DNA of 64,000 nucleotides, taken from NCBI RefSeq assembly GCF_030698125.1, contig NZ_JAUYNV010000006.1, positions 62,001 through 126,000 of the forward strand. Direction: 5' to 3'. Position 1 is the stretch's first letter. Every line of letters starts with the position of its first letter. This DNA is from Methyloversatilis sp. GTDB taxonomy: Bacteria; Pseudomonadota; Gammaproteobacteria; Burkholderiales; Rhodocyclaceae. Positions 19,501 through 27,889 of the stretch are shown here, one piece after another. The notes below the pieces were generated by a model that was not told where the DNA came from, searched no databases, and saw only the letters and a program-made list of their open reading frames with translations. A program made the translations under genes and the position numbers.

Positions 19501-20076
19501 CGGATGGCCGGCGCGCTGCAGCTCGATGCAGTAATCGCCGTTGAACAGGCGCGACCAGTCGGCCGCCAGCCGGCGCGCCGATTCCATGTTGCCGGCCAGC
19601 AGCGCCAGCCCGACGTCTCCCTGCATCGCGCCGGACAGCGCGATCAGGCCGGCTGAGCCGGTGTCGGCCGCCTCGAACCACTCGCGCCGGATTTCGGCCC
19701 GGCCACGGTGCTTGTTTTCCAGATAGGCGCGGGTCAGCAGGCGGCACAGCGTGCCGTAGCCCTCGCGGTTGCGCGCCAGCAGCAGCAGTCGGTACGGCTT
19801 GTCGCGTTCGGCTTCATTGGTGATGAAGACATCCACCGCCGCAATCGGCTTCACGCCCTTGCTGCGAGCGGCCTTGTAGAACTTCACCAGGCCGAACACA
19901 TTGGTCAGATCGGAAATCGCCAGCGCCGGCATGCGGTCCTGCGCGGCCGCCTTGACGGCCGCGTCCAGCGTGACGATGCCGTCGACAATCGAAAATTCGC
20001 TGTGTACGCGAAGATGGACGAAAGCGGTGCTGCCGGTTGGCGAGGCTGATGTTGCTGCGGGGCTGATGTCGTTCAT
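16552..20076 (-). CDS. dnaE: DNA polymerase III alpha subunit
   Basis: Replicative polymerase, 1174 residues, full length. It begins with a PHP domain (FVHLRVHSEFSIVDG), followed by the polymerase palm with the catalytic MPDFDVDFCQDKR near residue 415 and PGRGSGAGSLVAYSLGI. Fingers sequences such as ALYRPGPLGSGMVDDF and AEYGFNKSHTAAYAVV follow. An OB-fold (VVAGLVVSSRVQMTRRGKMA) lies in the C-terminal third. A QGGLF sequence near residue 930 matches the position and pattern of the internal beta-clamp-binding motif. The gene is divergent from the quinoprotein gene and overlaps the cupin gene at its 3' end. Long antisense reading frames over it are artefacts of high GC. Confidence 0.97.
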   Translation of the reverse strand: MNDISPAATSASPTGSTAFVHLRVHSEFSIVDGIVTLDAAVKAAAQDRMPALAISDLTNVFGLVKFYKAARSKGVKPIAAVDVFITNEAERDKPYRLLLLARNREGYGTLCRLLTRAYLENKHRGRAEIRREWFEAADTGSAGLIALSGAMQGDVGLALLAGNMESARRLAADWSRLFNGDYCIELQRAGHPNTEVYVADACALAIETGIPVVATHPVQFMAPDDYKAHEARVCIAQGYVLTDKRRPRDFTEQQYFKTSAEMAELFADIPEALDNTVEIARRCNLTLTLGKNYLPQFPTPPGMTIDDFMIAEAKAGLETRLALLFPDEAVRAARRDEYEARLRFECDTIIQMGFPGYFLIVADFINWAKKNGVPVGPGRGSGAGSLVAYSLGITDLDPLAYALLFERFLNPERVSMPDFDVDFCQDKRWMVIEYVRQKYGADAVSQIATYGTMASRAVIRDVGRVLDMGYNFCDQLSKLIPVVQNKPLSLAEAREQAPQLAEREQNEEEVRELLRLAEPLEGLARNVGMHAGGVLIAPGKLTDFCPLYQQDGDDAAPVSQFDKDDVEAIGLVKFDFLGLRNLTIIELAVDYIERMTGERPDLLSLPFTDPAAYQVLKEANTTAIFQLESEGMKKLLSKLAPDRFEDIIAVLALYRPGPLGSGMVDDFILRKKGQQAIDYFHPDLEGCLSPTYGVIVYQEQVMQISQIIGGYTLGGADMLRRAMGKKKPEEMAKHRETIAAGAATKGYDPALAEQLFDLMTKFAEYGFNKSHTAAYAVVTYHTAWLKAHHCAAFMAASLSSDMDNTDTVNIFFLDAKKNRLTVLPPDINRSEYRFVPVSRSEIRYGLGAVKGTGEQAVTAIIEARTGGGPFKDLFDFCLRVDRRTVNRRTIEALIRAGAFDATREGADPDRNILMSSVALAMEAAEQAAANAHQGGLFDDAPTGVGTRAPEYVSCKPWNEREKLQNEKQALGFYLSGHPFNSYAQEFSRFARRKLAQLESSRDPTVVAGLVVSSRVQMTRRGKMAFVVLDDGTAQVEVSVFNELFDASRNKLREDEVLVIEGRAQFDDYSNSMRVVAESLLTAGEARARFARRLELRVNGEVAGAGGARAACARLRSLLEPFRAEGGCRVRLHYSSGQAIAPLDFGDQWRVRLDDALFDGLRDWLPPESVGVTYA

Positions 20077-20166
20077 GTGGCCGATTTTACGTCGGACCGC
20101 AGGTGCGGCATCGGGCTATCGTCAGTGGCCCTATCATCGGGGCCTTCGACGAACCGGTTCCTCACC

Positions 20167-21918
20167 ATGATCCGCCCCACCCTTGCAATGGTGCTCGCGC
20201 TGCACGCCGGGCTGACTTTCGCCGCCCCGCCGAAAGACCGGGAATGGCCCACCTTCGGCCTCGATCACGCCAATACGCGCCTTGCCGACGTCCCGGGCCT
20301 GACGCCGAAGACCGTGCAGAAGCTGGTACCGAAGTGGATCTACCAGAGCGGCATCGCGCAGACCTTCCAGGCCACGCCGCTGGTCGTCGGCGGAAGGATG
20401 TATGTGTCGCTGCCCGGTTCGCATGTGGTGGCGCTCGACGCGCGGTCCGGTGTCGAACTGTGGCGCTACACGCACAAGAAGCGTACCGACAAGGTGTGCT
20501 GCGGCCCGGCGAATCGGGGCGTGGCGTTCGACGACGGCCGCGTGTTCGTCGCCACCGTGGACGCGCGCCTGGTTGCACTCGACGCCGCCAGCGGCAAGCC
20601 GCACTGGGACATCGAACTGGCGCGGCCGGACAACGCGACGACCGAAAGCAGCGAAGGCATCAAGGGCGAAGTCGGCGGCGGGTCGGGCGTCGGCGCGGCC
20701 GCCGCACCGCTGGTCATCGACGGCAAGGTGATCGTCGGCATCAACGGCGTGGGTTACGGACTGCATCTGGACGTGCCGGGACGTGCCGGCCAGCTCGCGT
20801 CGGTCGTCGGCATGGCGGGCAAATATGGCGGCATCGGCTTCCTGGCAGCGTTCGACGCGAAGACCGGCCGGCGCGTGTGGCAGTTCGACACCGTGCGCAA
20901 GCCGCAGGAGGGCGGCTGGGAAGGCGATTTCGTCGAGAAAACCGCCGACGGCCTGCCGCTGAACCGCGACATCGCCGGCGAGCGTGCCAGCGCTGCGCTG
21001 CACAAGGACGCCTGGGAGTACGGCGGCGGCTCGGTGTGGAACGCGCCGGCGTATGACGCGAAAAGCGGCCTGCTCTATTTCGGCACCGGCAACCCCAGCC
21101 CGCAGATCAACGACACCACGCGCCCGGGCGACAATCTGTATACCGCGTCGCTGGTTGCCGTCGATGCGAAGACCGGCGCCTACGCCTGGCACTTCCAGCA
21201 GATTCCGCACGACAAGTGGGGCTACGACGTGGCCAGCCCGGCGGTGCTGTTTGACCACCGCGAACCGGATGGCCGCATGGTGCCGGCGGTCGGTCAGGCG
21301 TCGAAGCTGGGCTGGTTCTACGTACATGACCGCGCCAGCGGCGCGCTGCTGTACAAGTCCGAGCCCTTCGTGCTGCAGGACAACCTGTTCGCCGGTGCCA
21401 GCAAGGAAGGCACGCGCATCACGCCGGGCGTTGCCGGCGGCGTGAACTGGTCGCCGGCCGCCGTCGATGCCGGTCGCGGCCTGGCTTTCGTCGCCGCGAT
21501 GCACATGCCGATGCGCTACTGGATCAAGGAAACAGCCGCCACGGCGGGCAAGCCGGCGCAGCGCTACGACAGCATGGAACCGTCGGACGAGGCGAACTGG
21601 GGCGTGCTCGCTGCGATCGACCTCAGGCAGCGCGGCAAGATCAAATGGACGGCGAAAACCGATGAGCCGCTGGTGGGCGGCGTGCTTGCGCTGAAATCCG
21701 GCGTGGTGTTCACGGGCGAAGGCAACGGCCACCTGTCCGCGTTCGACAGCGTCAGCGGCAAGCGCCTGTGGCGCTTCCAGACCGGCGCTGGCGTGAATGC
21801 ACCGCCGATTGCCTTCACCCTCGACGGCAATCCGTATGTGGCGGTGGCGGCCGGTGGCAGCGCCATCTGGGGCTACCGTCAGGGTGACGCCGTCATCGTG
21901 TTCGGGCTGCCGGACTGA
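20167..21918 (+). CDS. PQQ-dependent alcohol dehydrogenase-like quinoprotein
   Basis: 583-residue periplasmic quinoprotein with a signal peptide (MIRPTLAMVLALHAGLTFAA). It is an eight-bladed propeller with repeated tryptophan-docking motifs (ALDAASGKPHWDIEL, AFDAKTGRRVWQF, VDAKTGAYAWHFQQ). The vicinal Cys111-Cys112 pair characteristic of PQQ alcohol dehydrogenases is present. Asp333 lies in the position of the catalytic base. The residue two positions on, an Asp in lanthanide-dependent enzymes, is Lys335, which argues against the lanthanide type. No heme-binding CXXCH is present, so an external cytochrome acceptor is needed. The substrate is unknown. The ATG at 20167 is chosen because it starts the signal peptide. 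Confidence 0.85.
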   Translation: MIRPTLAMVLALHAGLTFAAPPKDREWPTFGLDHANTRLADVPGLTPKTVQKLVPKWIYQSGIAQTFQATPLVVGGRMYVSLPGSHVVALDARSGVELWRYTHKKRTDKVCCGPANRGVAFDDGRVFVATVDARLVALDAASGKPHWDIELARPDNATTESSEGIKGEVGGGSGVGAAAAPLVIDGKVIVGINGVGYGLHLDVPGRAGQLASVVGMAGKYGGIGFLAAFDAKTGRRVWQFDTVRKPQEGGWEGDFVEKTADGLPLNRDIAGERASAALHKDAWEYGGGSVWNAPAYDAKSGLLYFGTGNPSPQINDTTRPGDNLYTASLVAVDAKTGAYAWHFQQIPHDKWGYDVASPAVLFDHREPDGRMVPAVGQASKLGWFYVHDRASGALLYKSEPFVLQDNLFAGASKEGTRITPGVAGGVNWSPAAVDAGRGLAFVAAMHMPMRYWIKETAATAGKPAQRYDSMEPSDEANWGVLAAIDLRQRGKIKWTAKTDEPLVGGVLALKSGVVFTGEGNGHLSAFDSVSGKRLWRFQTGAGVNAPPIAFTLDGNPYVAVAAGGSAIWGYRQGDAVIVFGLPD

Positions 21919-22075
21919 GCGCATCCGGGCGTCGAAGAATCTTACATATCGCAGGCGGCCGGCATGAGCCCCACGGCGTACGGCGCTTTGCGGCAGGCGG
22001 CGCGATGTTTGCTAGGGCTCCAGTAAGGTCTTTTCTGCCGGTGCGTCACCGGCCCACGATCCGGAGGATGCTTTC

Positions 22076-22768
22076 ATGACACTGCCTGCCTTTTCATCGA
22101 TGTCCCGCGCGCTGCTGCTCGCGGCCGGTCTGGGCTTCACGTCGGCACCGCTGCTGGCCGCCGACATCCTGGTCGACGTGCAGACACAGAACAGCGGTAC
22201 CAATCCGGGCCCGTTTTCGGCCGGCGCGGGCGCCCGGTTCAACATGAGTTTCCGCATCGACGCCACCGTAGCGCCCTCGGGCAGCACGCCGACCTGGAGC
22301 GGCGCGCTCGACGATCTGTTCATCGACATCGTCGACGTCAATCTGGGCAGCTTCACGATCCAGGCGCAGAACGGACGCTGGCAGCAGATCGACGGCGATT
22401 TCCTGACCGGCGGCTGGGGCAGCTTCAACGGCGGCAGCATCGCGCCCTTTGCGGTGTTCAATCCCTCGATCAGCGCCACCGCCTTCGTGCTCGAATCGAT
22501 CAGCTTCGACTTTCGGGGTGCAGCCTTGCTGGCCGACGAGCAGACCCTGCCCGGTGCGCTCGACATCGACGACTTCAACTTCCTGAGTCTGGTGCTGAAC
22601 TTCAGCAACGCCGATCCGGACGTGAACATCATTCCGAAGAGCAGCATCATCCGCAGCAGCGCCTTCGACGTCGTGAACATCACGCCGGTACCCGAGCCGA
22701 CCACCTGGGCCATGCTGGGGCTGGGCCTCGCGCTGGTCGGCGCTGCGGCACGTCGCGCGCGTGCCTGA
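22076..22768 (+). CDS. PEP-CTERM sorting domain protein
   Basis: 230-residue exported protein. It has an N-terminal signal peptide (to about residue 29, APLLAAD) and an unrecognised beta-rich body without catalytic motifs. The C-terminal PEP-CTERM tag is VPEPTTWAMLGLGLALVGAA followed by an Arg-rich tail (RRARA). Such proteins are processed by exosortase and linked to exopolysaccharide and surface display; no exosortase gene is in this window. A GGAGG-like site precedes the ATG. The body contains repeated Asp/Asn-rich strands. Function unknown. Confidence 0.88.
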   Translation: MTLPAFSSMSRALLLAAGLGFTSAPLLAADILVDVQTQNSGTNPGPFSAGAGARFNMSFRIDATVAPSGSTPTWSGALDDLFIDIVDVNLGSFTIQAQNGRWQQIDGDFLTGGWGSFNGGSIAPFAVFNPSISATAFVLESISFDFRGAALLADEQTLPGALDIDDFNFLSLVLNFSNADPDVNIIPKSSIIRSSAFDVVNITPVPEPTTWAMLGLGLALVGAAARRARA

Positions 22769-22904
22769 CTGCAACAGGATGCAACCGGCGGGTCGGTCAT
22801 CCCCTACAGCGGGCTTCGTGATCGCCCGCAGCCGGGCGGGCCGCGTTTCCCTAGGATGAAGTCTCGACAGCGCACATGCCTGTCATTCATCCCAAGGAGA
22901 CATC

Positions 22905-23357
22905 ATGAACCAGAGCGAAACGATTGAAGTGCTGAACGGCCTGATCGAAACCTGCAAGGATGGCGAGTACGGATTCAACACCTGCGCCGATCAGGCGGAC
23001 TCGGTGAAGCTGCAGGCGATGTTCAGGCAGCGGGCGCAGGAATGCCTGACCGCGGCACAGGAACTGCAGACCGAGGTGGTGCGCGCCGGCGGCGATGCGG
23101 ATACCTCGGGCACCGTGGTCGGCGCACTGCATCGCGGCTGGGTGAGCGTGCGCGGCGCGCTGCCTGGCAAGGACGATGTGGCGATGCTGGAAGAAGCCGA
23201 ACGCGGCGAGGACCGCGCGCTGGCCCGCTACCGCAAGGCGCTCGAAGCGCCGCTGCCGCCCGAACTGCGCAATCTGGTGCAGCGCCAGCTGATCGGCGCG
23301 CAGCGCAACCATGACCAGATCCGTGCGCTGCGTGACCAATACCGCGCGGCGGCCTGA
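22905..23357 (+). CDS. DUF2383 (PA2169-type) four-helix-bundle protein
   Basis: 150-residue, highly helical, ferritin-like-fold protein of the PA2169/DUF2383 family, recognised from ETIEVLNGLIETCKDGEYGF, the FRQRAQECLTAAQELQ helix and ALHRGWVSVRGAL. Family members are small stress-associated proteins of unknown activity. No signal peptide. AAGGAG precedes the ATG and a strong terminator follows, so it is monocistronic. Confidence 0.9.
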   Translation: MNQSETIEVLNGLIETCKDGEYGFNTCADQADSVKLQAMFRQRAQECLTAAQELQTEVVRAGGDADTSGTVVGALHRGWVSVRGALPGKDDVAMLEEAERGEDRALARYRKALEAPLPPELRNLVQRQLIGAQRNHDQIRALRDQYRAAA

Positions 23358-23400
23358 TCGGTTGCATGAGGACGGTGGTTTGATGACCGCCCGGTAAAGG

Positions 23401-23427
23401 AAGCCGGCCCTCACGGGCCGGCTTTTT
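23401..23427 (+). terminator. Rho-independent terminator after DUF2383 gene
   Basis: Stem AAGCCGGCCC at 23401-23410, loop TCAC, partner GGGCCGGCTT at 23415-23424, followed by a run of T to 23427. It ends the DUF2383 transcript ahead of the chemoreceptor gene. Confidence 0.88.
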
Positions 23428-23545
23428 TACGTGCGGAGCAAACGCGGCGCGTGCCGCGCGGACGGTGCGAGGCAACAAACAGCCGGGCTCGCGTGCCTTC
23501 TCTCATCGGGCGGGATTAATGCACTGCGTTCACAAATTGTTCCCC

Positions 23546-23572
23546 TAAAGAAACTTTCTTGATCGTCGTCAA
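23546..23572 (+). promoter_or_regulatory. Possible sigma-28 (FliA) promoter for chemoreceptor
   Basis: TAAAGAAA at 23546-23553, an 11-nt spacer and GTCGTCAA at 23565-23572 resemble the FliA pattern TAAAGTTT-N11-GCCGATAA with 5 of 8 matches in each half and exact spacing. It lies 28 nt before the chemoreceptor ATG. FliA control of chemoreceptors is common, but the match is only moderate. Confidence 0.35.
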
Positions 23573-23600
23573 CGCCTTGTCACCCGAACCGAGATCAATC

Positions 23601-25604
23601 ATGGATCTGCACGCTCTTAATCTGCGCACCAAGCTGCTGGCATCCACCGTCATCACCGTCCTGCTCTGCTTCTCGGTCACGCTTGGGGTACTTGCCTGGC
23701 GCAGCCATCAGGCCGTGCTGGAGCAGGGGCTGGCGCGCGCCGACAGCGTGGCCGCCTCGGTCGCGCATGACGTCGGCGCCAATCTGGACGAAGCGATGGC
23801 GGTGTCGTCCACGCTGGCACTGTCGCTCGAAGGCCTGCACGCAAAGGGCACGCCGGATCGCGACGCCATCAGCCGTGTGCTGCGTCGCACGCTGGAAGGC
23901 AGGCCCGCGCTGCTGGGCGTCTATACCGGCTGGGAAGCCAATGCCTTCGATGCGCGCGACGCCGACTTTGCCGGTGCCGTCGGTCATGACGCCAGTGGCC
24001 GCTTCGTGCCCTACTGGAGCCGCAGCGGAGACAAACTGTCGGTCGAGGCGCTGATCGATTACGACAAGCCGGGCGCCGGCGATTATTACCAGCAGCCGAA
24101 GCAGACCGGCCGCGCCTATCTCGCCGAACCGTACGAGTATGTCGTCGGCGGCAGGAAGATGCTCATCACCTCGCTGGTCAAGCCGCTGGCTGTCAATGGC
24201 CGCTTTGCCGGCATTGCGGGCGTCGACATGGCACTCGACCAGCTGGCCGACGATCTTGGCCGCATCAAGCCTTTCGACATCGGCACGGTTGCGCTGTACG
24301 CACCGTCCGGGCTCGTGGTCGCGCATGCCGACACCGCCCGCATCGGCAAGCCGGCCGCCGATCTGCCGGCCGATGCGCTGGCTGCGCTGCGCGAAGGTCG
24401 CAGCCTGCAGTGGCGTGACGCCGCCGGCGTGCTTCACTTCCTGCAGCGCGTGTCGCTGAGCGACAGCGACGCCTGGTGGGGCAGCGTGGTGTCGGTGCCG
24501 GAAGGCGTGATCACCGCCTCGGCGGATTCGCTGCGCAACACCGCCATCGCGATGGGTGTCGGCAGCGTGCTGCTGACCGCCGGCGTGCTGTTCGTGTTGC
24601 TCGGCGCGATGACCCGGCCGCTGGAAACCCTGGCCAACGCGATGCAGGCGCTGGCCGGCGGCGAAGGCGACCTGACGCGCCGCCTGCCGGAAACCGGCAG
24701 TCGTGACGAGCTGGGCCGCGTCGCCACCTCGGTCAATGCCTTCCTCGGCAGCCTGCAGCGCATGTTCATCGAGGTGCGCGACCAGAGCCACACACTGGTC
24801 AGCGGCATCCGCGACGCATCGGACGCCACCCGTCACATCGCCGACAGCTCGCGCTCGCTGGCCGGCACCACCGGCGACAACGCGGCAACGATAGAGGAAA
24901 TCACCGTGTCGATCGGCCACATCGCCAGCCACGCGACTGAAGCCAATGGCGTCATGCTCGACACGCACACCGCGTCACAACGCAGCGGCGAGGCGGTACG
25001 CGGCATGCAGACGCACATGCGCGACATCGCCGGCAGCATGGAAACGCTGGCCGGCTCGCTGACCGGTCTGGCCGAGCGGTCAGTGCAGATCAACGGCATC
25101 GTGCAGGTGATCCGCGAAATCGCCGACCAGACCAATCTGCTGGCGCTCAATGCCGCCATCGAAGCCGCCCGCGCCGGCGAACAGGGCCGCGGCTTCGCGG
25201 TGGTGGCCGACGAGGTGCGCAAGCTGGCCGAGCGCACCAGCAACGCGACCACCGAAATCCGCGACATGATTGCCGCCATGCACGGCGAAACCGACCGCGC
25301 GGTGCAGAGCATGAACAGCACGCGCGAAGCGGTCGAATCGGGCGTCGAACGCGCTGCCCGCGTGGCCGAGGAGATCGGCGGCATCGAGGCCGGCATGCAG
25401 CGCGCCGCTGAACGGGTGCGCGAAATCGCCGAAGCGACGCAGGAACAGTCGGCTGCCACCACGGCGCTGGCGCAGTCGGCGGAGCAGGCTTCCGAAGTGG
25501 TGCAGAACACCGACCAGGCGATACAGCGCACTTCGGCCACGCTGTCGCAGATCGGGCGTGCATCCGATCATCTTGGCGAACTGGTGGGGCGCTTCAAGCT
25601 GTAG
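23601..25604 (+). CDS. Methyl-accepting chemotaxis protein with Cache-type sensor
   Basis: 667-residue chemoreceptor. The first membrane helix (about 8-35) is followed by a periplasmic Cache-like sensor (about 40-300) whose core reads [18 protein letters not shown] and [11 protein letters not shown] second membrane helix lies near 315-335, then HAMP and the cytoplasmic signalling domain. The conserved hairpin tip carries [20 protein letters not shown] and [15 protein letters not shown]. No NWETF-type CheR tether is at the C-terminus. The ligand is unknown. ATG 23601 is chosen over an upstream start because it directly precedes the membrane helix. No chemotaxis genes are adjacent. Confidence 0.93.
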   Translation: MDLHALNLRTKLLASTVITVLLCFSVTLGVLAWRSHQAVLEQGLARADSVAASVAHDVGANLDEAMAVSSTLALSLEGLHAKGTPDRDAISRVLRRTLEGRPALLGVYTGWEANAFDARDADFAGAVGHDASGRFVPYWSRSGDKLSVEALIDYDKPGAGDYYQQPKQTGRAYLAEPYEYVVGGRKMLITSLVKPLAVNGRFAGIAGVDMALDQLADDLGRIKPFDIGTVALYAPSGLVVAHADTARIGKPAADLPADALAALREGRSLQWRDAAGVLHFLQRVSLSDSDAWWGSVVSVPEGVITASADSLRNTAIAMGVGSVLLTAGVLFVLLGAMTRPLETLANAMQALAGGEGDLTRRLPETGSRDELGRVATSVNAFLGSLQRMFIEVRDQSHTLVSGIRDASDATRHIADSSRSLAGTTGDNAATIEEITVSIGHIASHATEANGVMLDTHTASQRSGEAVRGMQTHMRDIAGSMETLAGSLTGLAERSVQINGIVQVIREIADQTNLLALNAAIEAARAGEQGRGFAVVADEVRKLAERTSNATTEIRDMIAAMHGETDRAVQSMNSTREAVESGVERAARVAEEIGGIEAGMQRAAERVREIAEATQEQSAATTALAQSAEQASEVVQNTDQAIQRTSATLSQIGRASDHLGELVGRFKL

Positions 25605-25623
25605 GCGCACAAACGGCCCCGCA

Positions 25624-25648
25624 CCGGCCCCCGGCGGGCCGGCTTGTT
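25624..25648. terminator. Hairpin between convergent chemoreceptor and GNAT genes
   Basis: Inverted repeat CCGGCCC (25624-25630) and GGGCCGG (25636-25642) around a 5-nt loop, followed on the plus strand by CTTGTTC. It sits between the two convergent stop codons and could serve either gene. The U-tract is poor. Confidence 0.45.
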
Positions 25649-26223
25649 CACGTTCCGAGCAGGCGCGGCACGTCCGGCGCGTCAAGCAGCAGCACGTACT
25701 CGAGACCGTCGATCTCGTCGATGAACGATGCGATGCGCCGGAAACCCGCGCTGGCGAGCAGCGCGCACGAGGCGATATTGTCGGGGCTGACCGACGCGAC
25801 GAAGCGCGGCACCCCCTGTTCGACGTGCGCCCAGCGGATCAGCGCGACCAGCGTCTCGCGCGCCAGCCCCTGCCGGCGGTGGCGCGGGTAGATCGTGTAG
25901 CCGACTTCGACCGCATCGGCGGCGTACGGCGCCAGGTAGTCGGGCGCCGGGCGGGAATGAAAGCCGGCGTGGCCGATCATTTCGCCGCTGTCGCGCCGTG
26001 CCAGCGCGCGTACCGACCAGGGAAGGCTGGCCGGGTCGGTCGTGATGTCATGCAGACGCAGGGCGGCCAGATCGGATTCAGGCAGCCACGCGGGGGCCAC
26101 CTTCAGACTGATCAGCGCGGACAGTTCGTCGATGTCGCACCCGTCGGCGGACGCAGCGAGGAAATCGGCATCCATGGCGCGCAGCCGCAGGCGCGGCGTC
26201 AGGATGTCGGGGGGCGTCATCAT
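25648..26223 (-). CDS. GNAT family N-acetyltransferase (RimJ/RimL-like)
   Basis: 191-residue acyl-CoA-dependent acetyltransferase. It starts with the typical ILTPRLRLRAMDADF strand and contains the acetyl-CoA-binding loop RHRRQGLARETLVALI (motif A, Q/RxxGxA type) and the later SVSPDNIASCALLASAGFRR, characteristic of the RimJ/RimL subgroup. The substrate may be a small molecule or a protein N-terminus and is not predictable. The start at 26223 (ATGATG) was chosen because sequence upstream in the same frame belongs to other genes read out of frame. Confidence 0.85.
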   Translation of the reverse strand: MMTPPDILTPRLRLRAMDADFLAASADGCDIDELSALISLKVAPAWLPESDLAALRLHDITTDPASLPWSVRALARRDSGEMIGHAGFHSRPAPDYLAPYAADAVEVGYTIYPRHRRQGLARETLVALIRWAHVEQGVPRFVASVSPDNIASCALLASAGFRRIASFIDEIDGLEYVLLLDAPDVPRLLGT

Positions 26224-26267
26224 GCAGTCCGGTGACGGGTGGCAAGTCCCGACCGGCCGCGCCGGAT

Positions 26268-26654
26268 TCAGCGAGCCGCCAGCGCGAAATACAGGCTGGC
26301 CGCCAGCGCCACGCTGAATACCACTGCAGCGACGAGCATGACGCGCGAGCGCAGGCGCAGCACTTCGATCTCGCGTACCAGCTGCACATTCTGTTCCGCC
26401 AGCGAGCGGATCAGCTGCGACGAGGCGAGCGCCTCCTTCTGCAGTTCGGTCACCACGCGTTCGACGGCGGCCAGCCGCACCTCGGCCGGCGCGCCGGCCG
26501 GTGCAGTCGCCGGTGCGTCCGCCGGCTCGCCCTTCGGCCGCTTTTTCGCGACGCGATCCCACAACGCATTGGCGCCTTGCACCACGCTCGGGGCCGCCGC
26601 AATGACTTCGCCCCAGGGCACGGCCTTCACCGCGCCCAGCAGACTGATGGACAT
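26268..26654 (-). CDS. Small coiled-coil protein with C-terminal membrane anchor
   Basis: 128-residue protein of no family I recognise. It has a short hydrophobic N-terminus (MSISLLGAVKAVPWGEVIAA), an Ala/Pro-rich low-complexity linker (about 50-70) and a predicted coiled coil (about 72-105: ERVVTELQKEALASSQLIRS). It ends in a single membrane helix (VMLVAAVVFSVALAASLYFA). The start at 26654 is fixed by AAGGAG upstream. It is divergent from the pterin-synthase-like gene and just upstream of the GNAT gene on the same strand (44-nt gap), so the two may be co-transcribed. Confidence 0.72.
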   Translation of the reverse strand: MSISLLGAVKAVPWGEVIAAAPSVVQGANALWDRVAKKRPKGEPADAPATAPAGAPAEVRLAAVERVVTELQKEALASSQLIRSLAEQNVQLVREIEVLRLRSRVMLVAAVVFSVALAASLYFALAAR

Positions 26655-26749
26655 GAGGTGTGCTCCTTCTGCAATTCGATCGATACTGATAGTACTGCGC
26701 ACTCAGGCACACTGCGGCGCTGCCGCAACCGTGTGACCCGACCCCGATC

Positions 26750-27841
26750 ATGAAAGACATGCTGCTCCATGTTGCCGCTGCGGACTTCGAAGCCGCGCGC
26801 CACCTCGAACACCTGCCGACCACCCACCGCGCGCACGCGCTGCACGGCCACAGCTTCACCGGCAGCGTGCGCGCCGCGCTGCCCGAGGGCTGGGGCGGTG
26901 TGGCCGGCGGCGAGGTCGATGCGCTGGCGGCTCGCCTGCGCACGGTGCTCGCGCCGCTCGACTACCGGCTGCTGAACGACACCGTCACCCGGCCCGGCGA
27001 CGAAAATCTCGCGCGCTGGCTGCACGGGCAACTCAACCTGCCCGGCGTGCAAGCGGTCGATGTGCGCAGCACCCGCCACGCCGGCGTGCAGCTGGACGGG
27101 CACGGCGACGCCCACGTGTGGCGCCGCTACGTGTTCCAGTCGGCGCACCAGCTGCCGCGCGTGGCACCCGGCCACAAGTGCGGCCGCATGCACGGCCACG
27201 GCTTCGAAGTGCTGCTGCACGCGAAGGCGGCGCCCGATGCAGCGGTCGACCCGGAACGGATCGATGCCCTGTGGGCGCCGCTGCACGAGCAACTGCATCT
27301 GGCCTGCCTGAACGACATCGCCGGGCTCGACAATCCGACCAGCGAAAACATCGCGGGCTGGATCTGGCAGCAGTTGAAGCCCGGGCTGCCCGGCCTGAGC
27401 TGGGTCACCGTGTACGAAACCGCCAGTTGCGGCGCGCAATTCGACGGCCGGCAGCACCGTGTGTGGAAGGAATTCACGCTCGACAGTGCGGTGCGGCTGA
27501 AGCGCGCACCCGACGGCGACCCGCGCCGGCGCATTCACGGCCACACCTTCACGCTGCGCCTGCACTTGGCTGCGCCGCTCGATCCGGTCATGGGCTGGAC
27601 GGTCGATTTCGGCGACGTGAAGGCGCAGTTCGCGCCGCTGTTCGACCGGCTGGACCACGCGCCGCTGCATGAATTGATGGAGGTGGCGGGCAGCGACGCC
27701 GACAGCGCGAGCCTGGCGCGCCGCATCATGACGCTGGCGACACCGCTGATCCCGTCACTCGACCGGCTCGACCTGTATGAAACCCGCGGCTGCGGCGTCA
27801 TCCTGCAACGCGGCAACAGTGAGCCGACATTGCCGGTGTGA
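26750..27841 (+). CDS. Triple-module 6-pyruvoyl-tetrahydropterin synthase/QueD-like protein
   Basis: 363 residues made of three tandem copies of the 6-PTPS/QueD fold (about 1-118, 124-238 and 239-363), each with an HGH motif: LHGHSF at 31-36, MHGHGF at 147-152, IHGHTF at 262-267. In module 2 the zinc site is complete (His133, His148, His150), as are Cys144 and Glu223. Module 1 keeps the zinc histidines (18, 32, 34) but has Ala28 for the Cys and Ser107 for the Glu. Module 3 has Val248 for the first His but keeps Glu344 and the Asp302-His303 pair, which module 2 lacks (Leu182-His183). The protein probably acts on a dihydroneopterin-like substrate through a composite site. Substrate and pathway (queuosine or pterin) are unknown. 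Confidence 0.8.
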   Translation: MKDMLLHVAAADFEAARHLEHLPTTHRAHALHGHSFTGSVRAALPEGWGGVAGGEVDALAARLRTVLAPLDYRLLNDTVTRPGDENLARWLHGQLNLPGVQAVDVRSTRHAGVQLDGHGDAHVWRRYVFQSAHQLPRVAPGHKCGRMHGHGFEVLLHAKAAPDAAVDPERIDALWAPLHEQLHLACLNDIAGLDNPTSENIAGWIWQQLKPGLPGLSWVTVYETASCGAQFDGRQHRVWKEFTLDSAVRLKRAPDGDPRRRIHGHTFTLRLHLAAPLDPVMGWTVDFGDVKAQFAPLFDRLDHAPLHELMEVAGSDADSASLARRIMTLATPLIPSLDRLDLYETRGCGVILQRGNSEPTLPV

Positions 27842-27889
27842 TGGACTGCGGCCGATAGAATCTTCGGTCTGTCGTTGTGCGCCAAGGAC

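Noticed and set aside
16417-19656. 1079-codon plus-strand open frame opposite dnaE
   Set aside because: It mirrors dnaE codons; composition is Arg/His/Gln-rich with no domain, and dnaE is unmistakable. It arises from high third-position GC.
25648-26943. 431-codon version of the GNAT gene
   Set aside because: The added N-terminal part is the coiled-coil gene and part of the pterin-synthase-like gene read out of frame; the GNAT fold begins at 26223.
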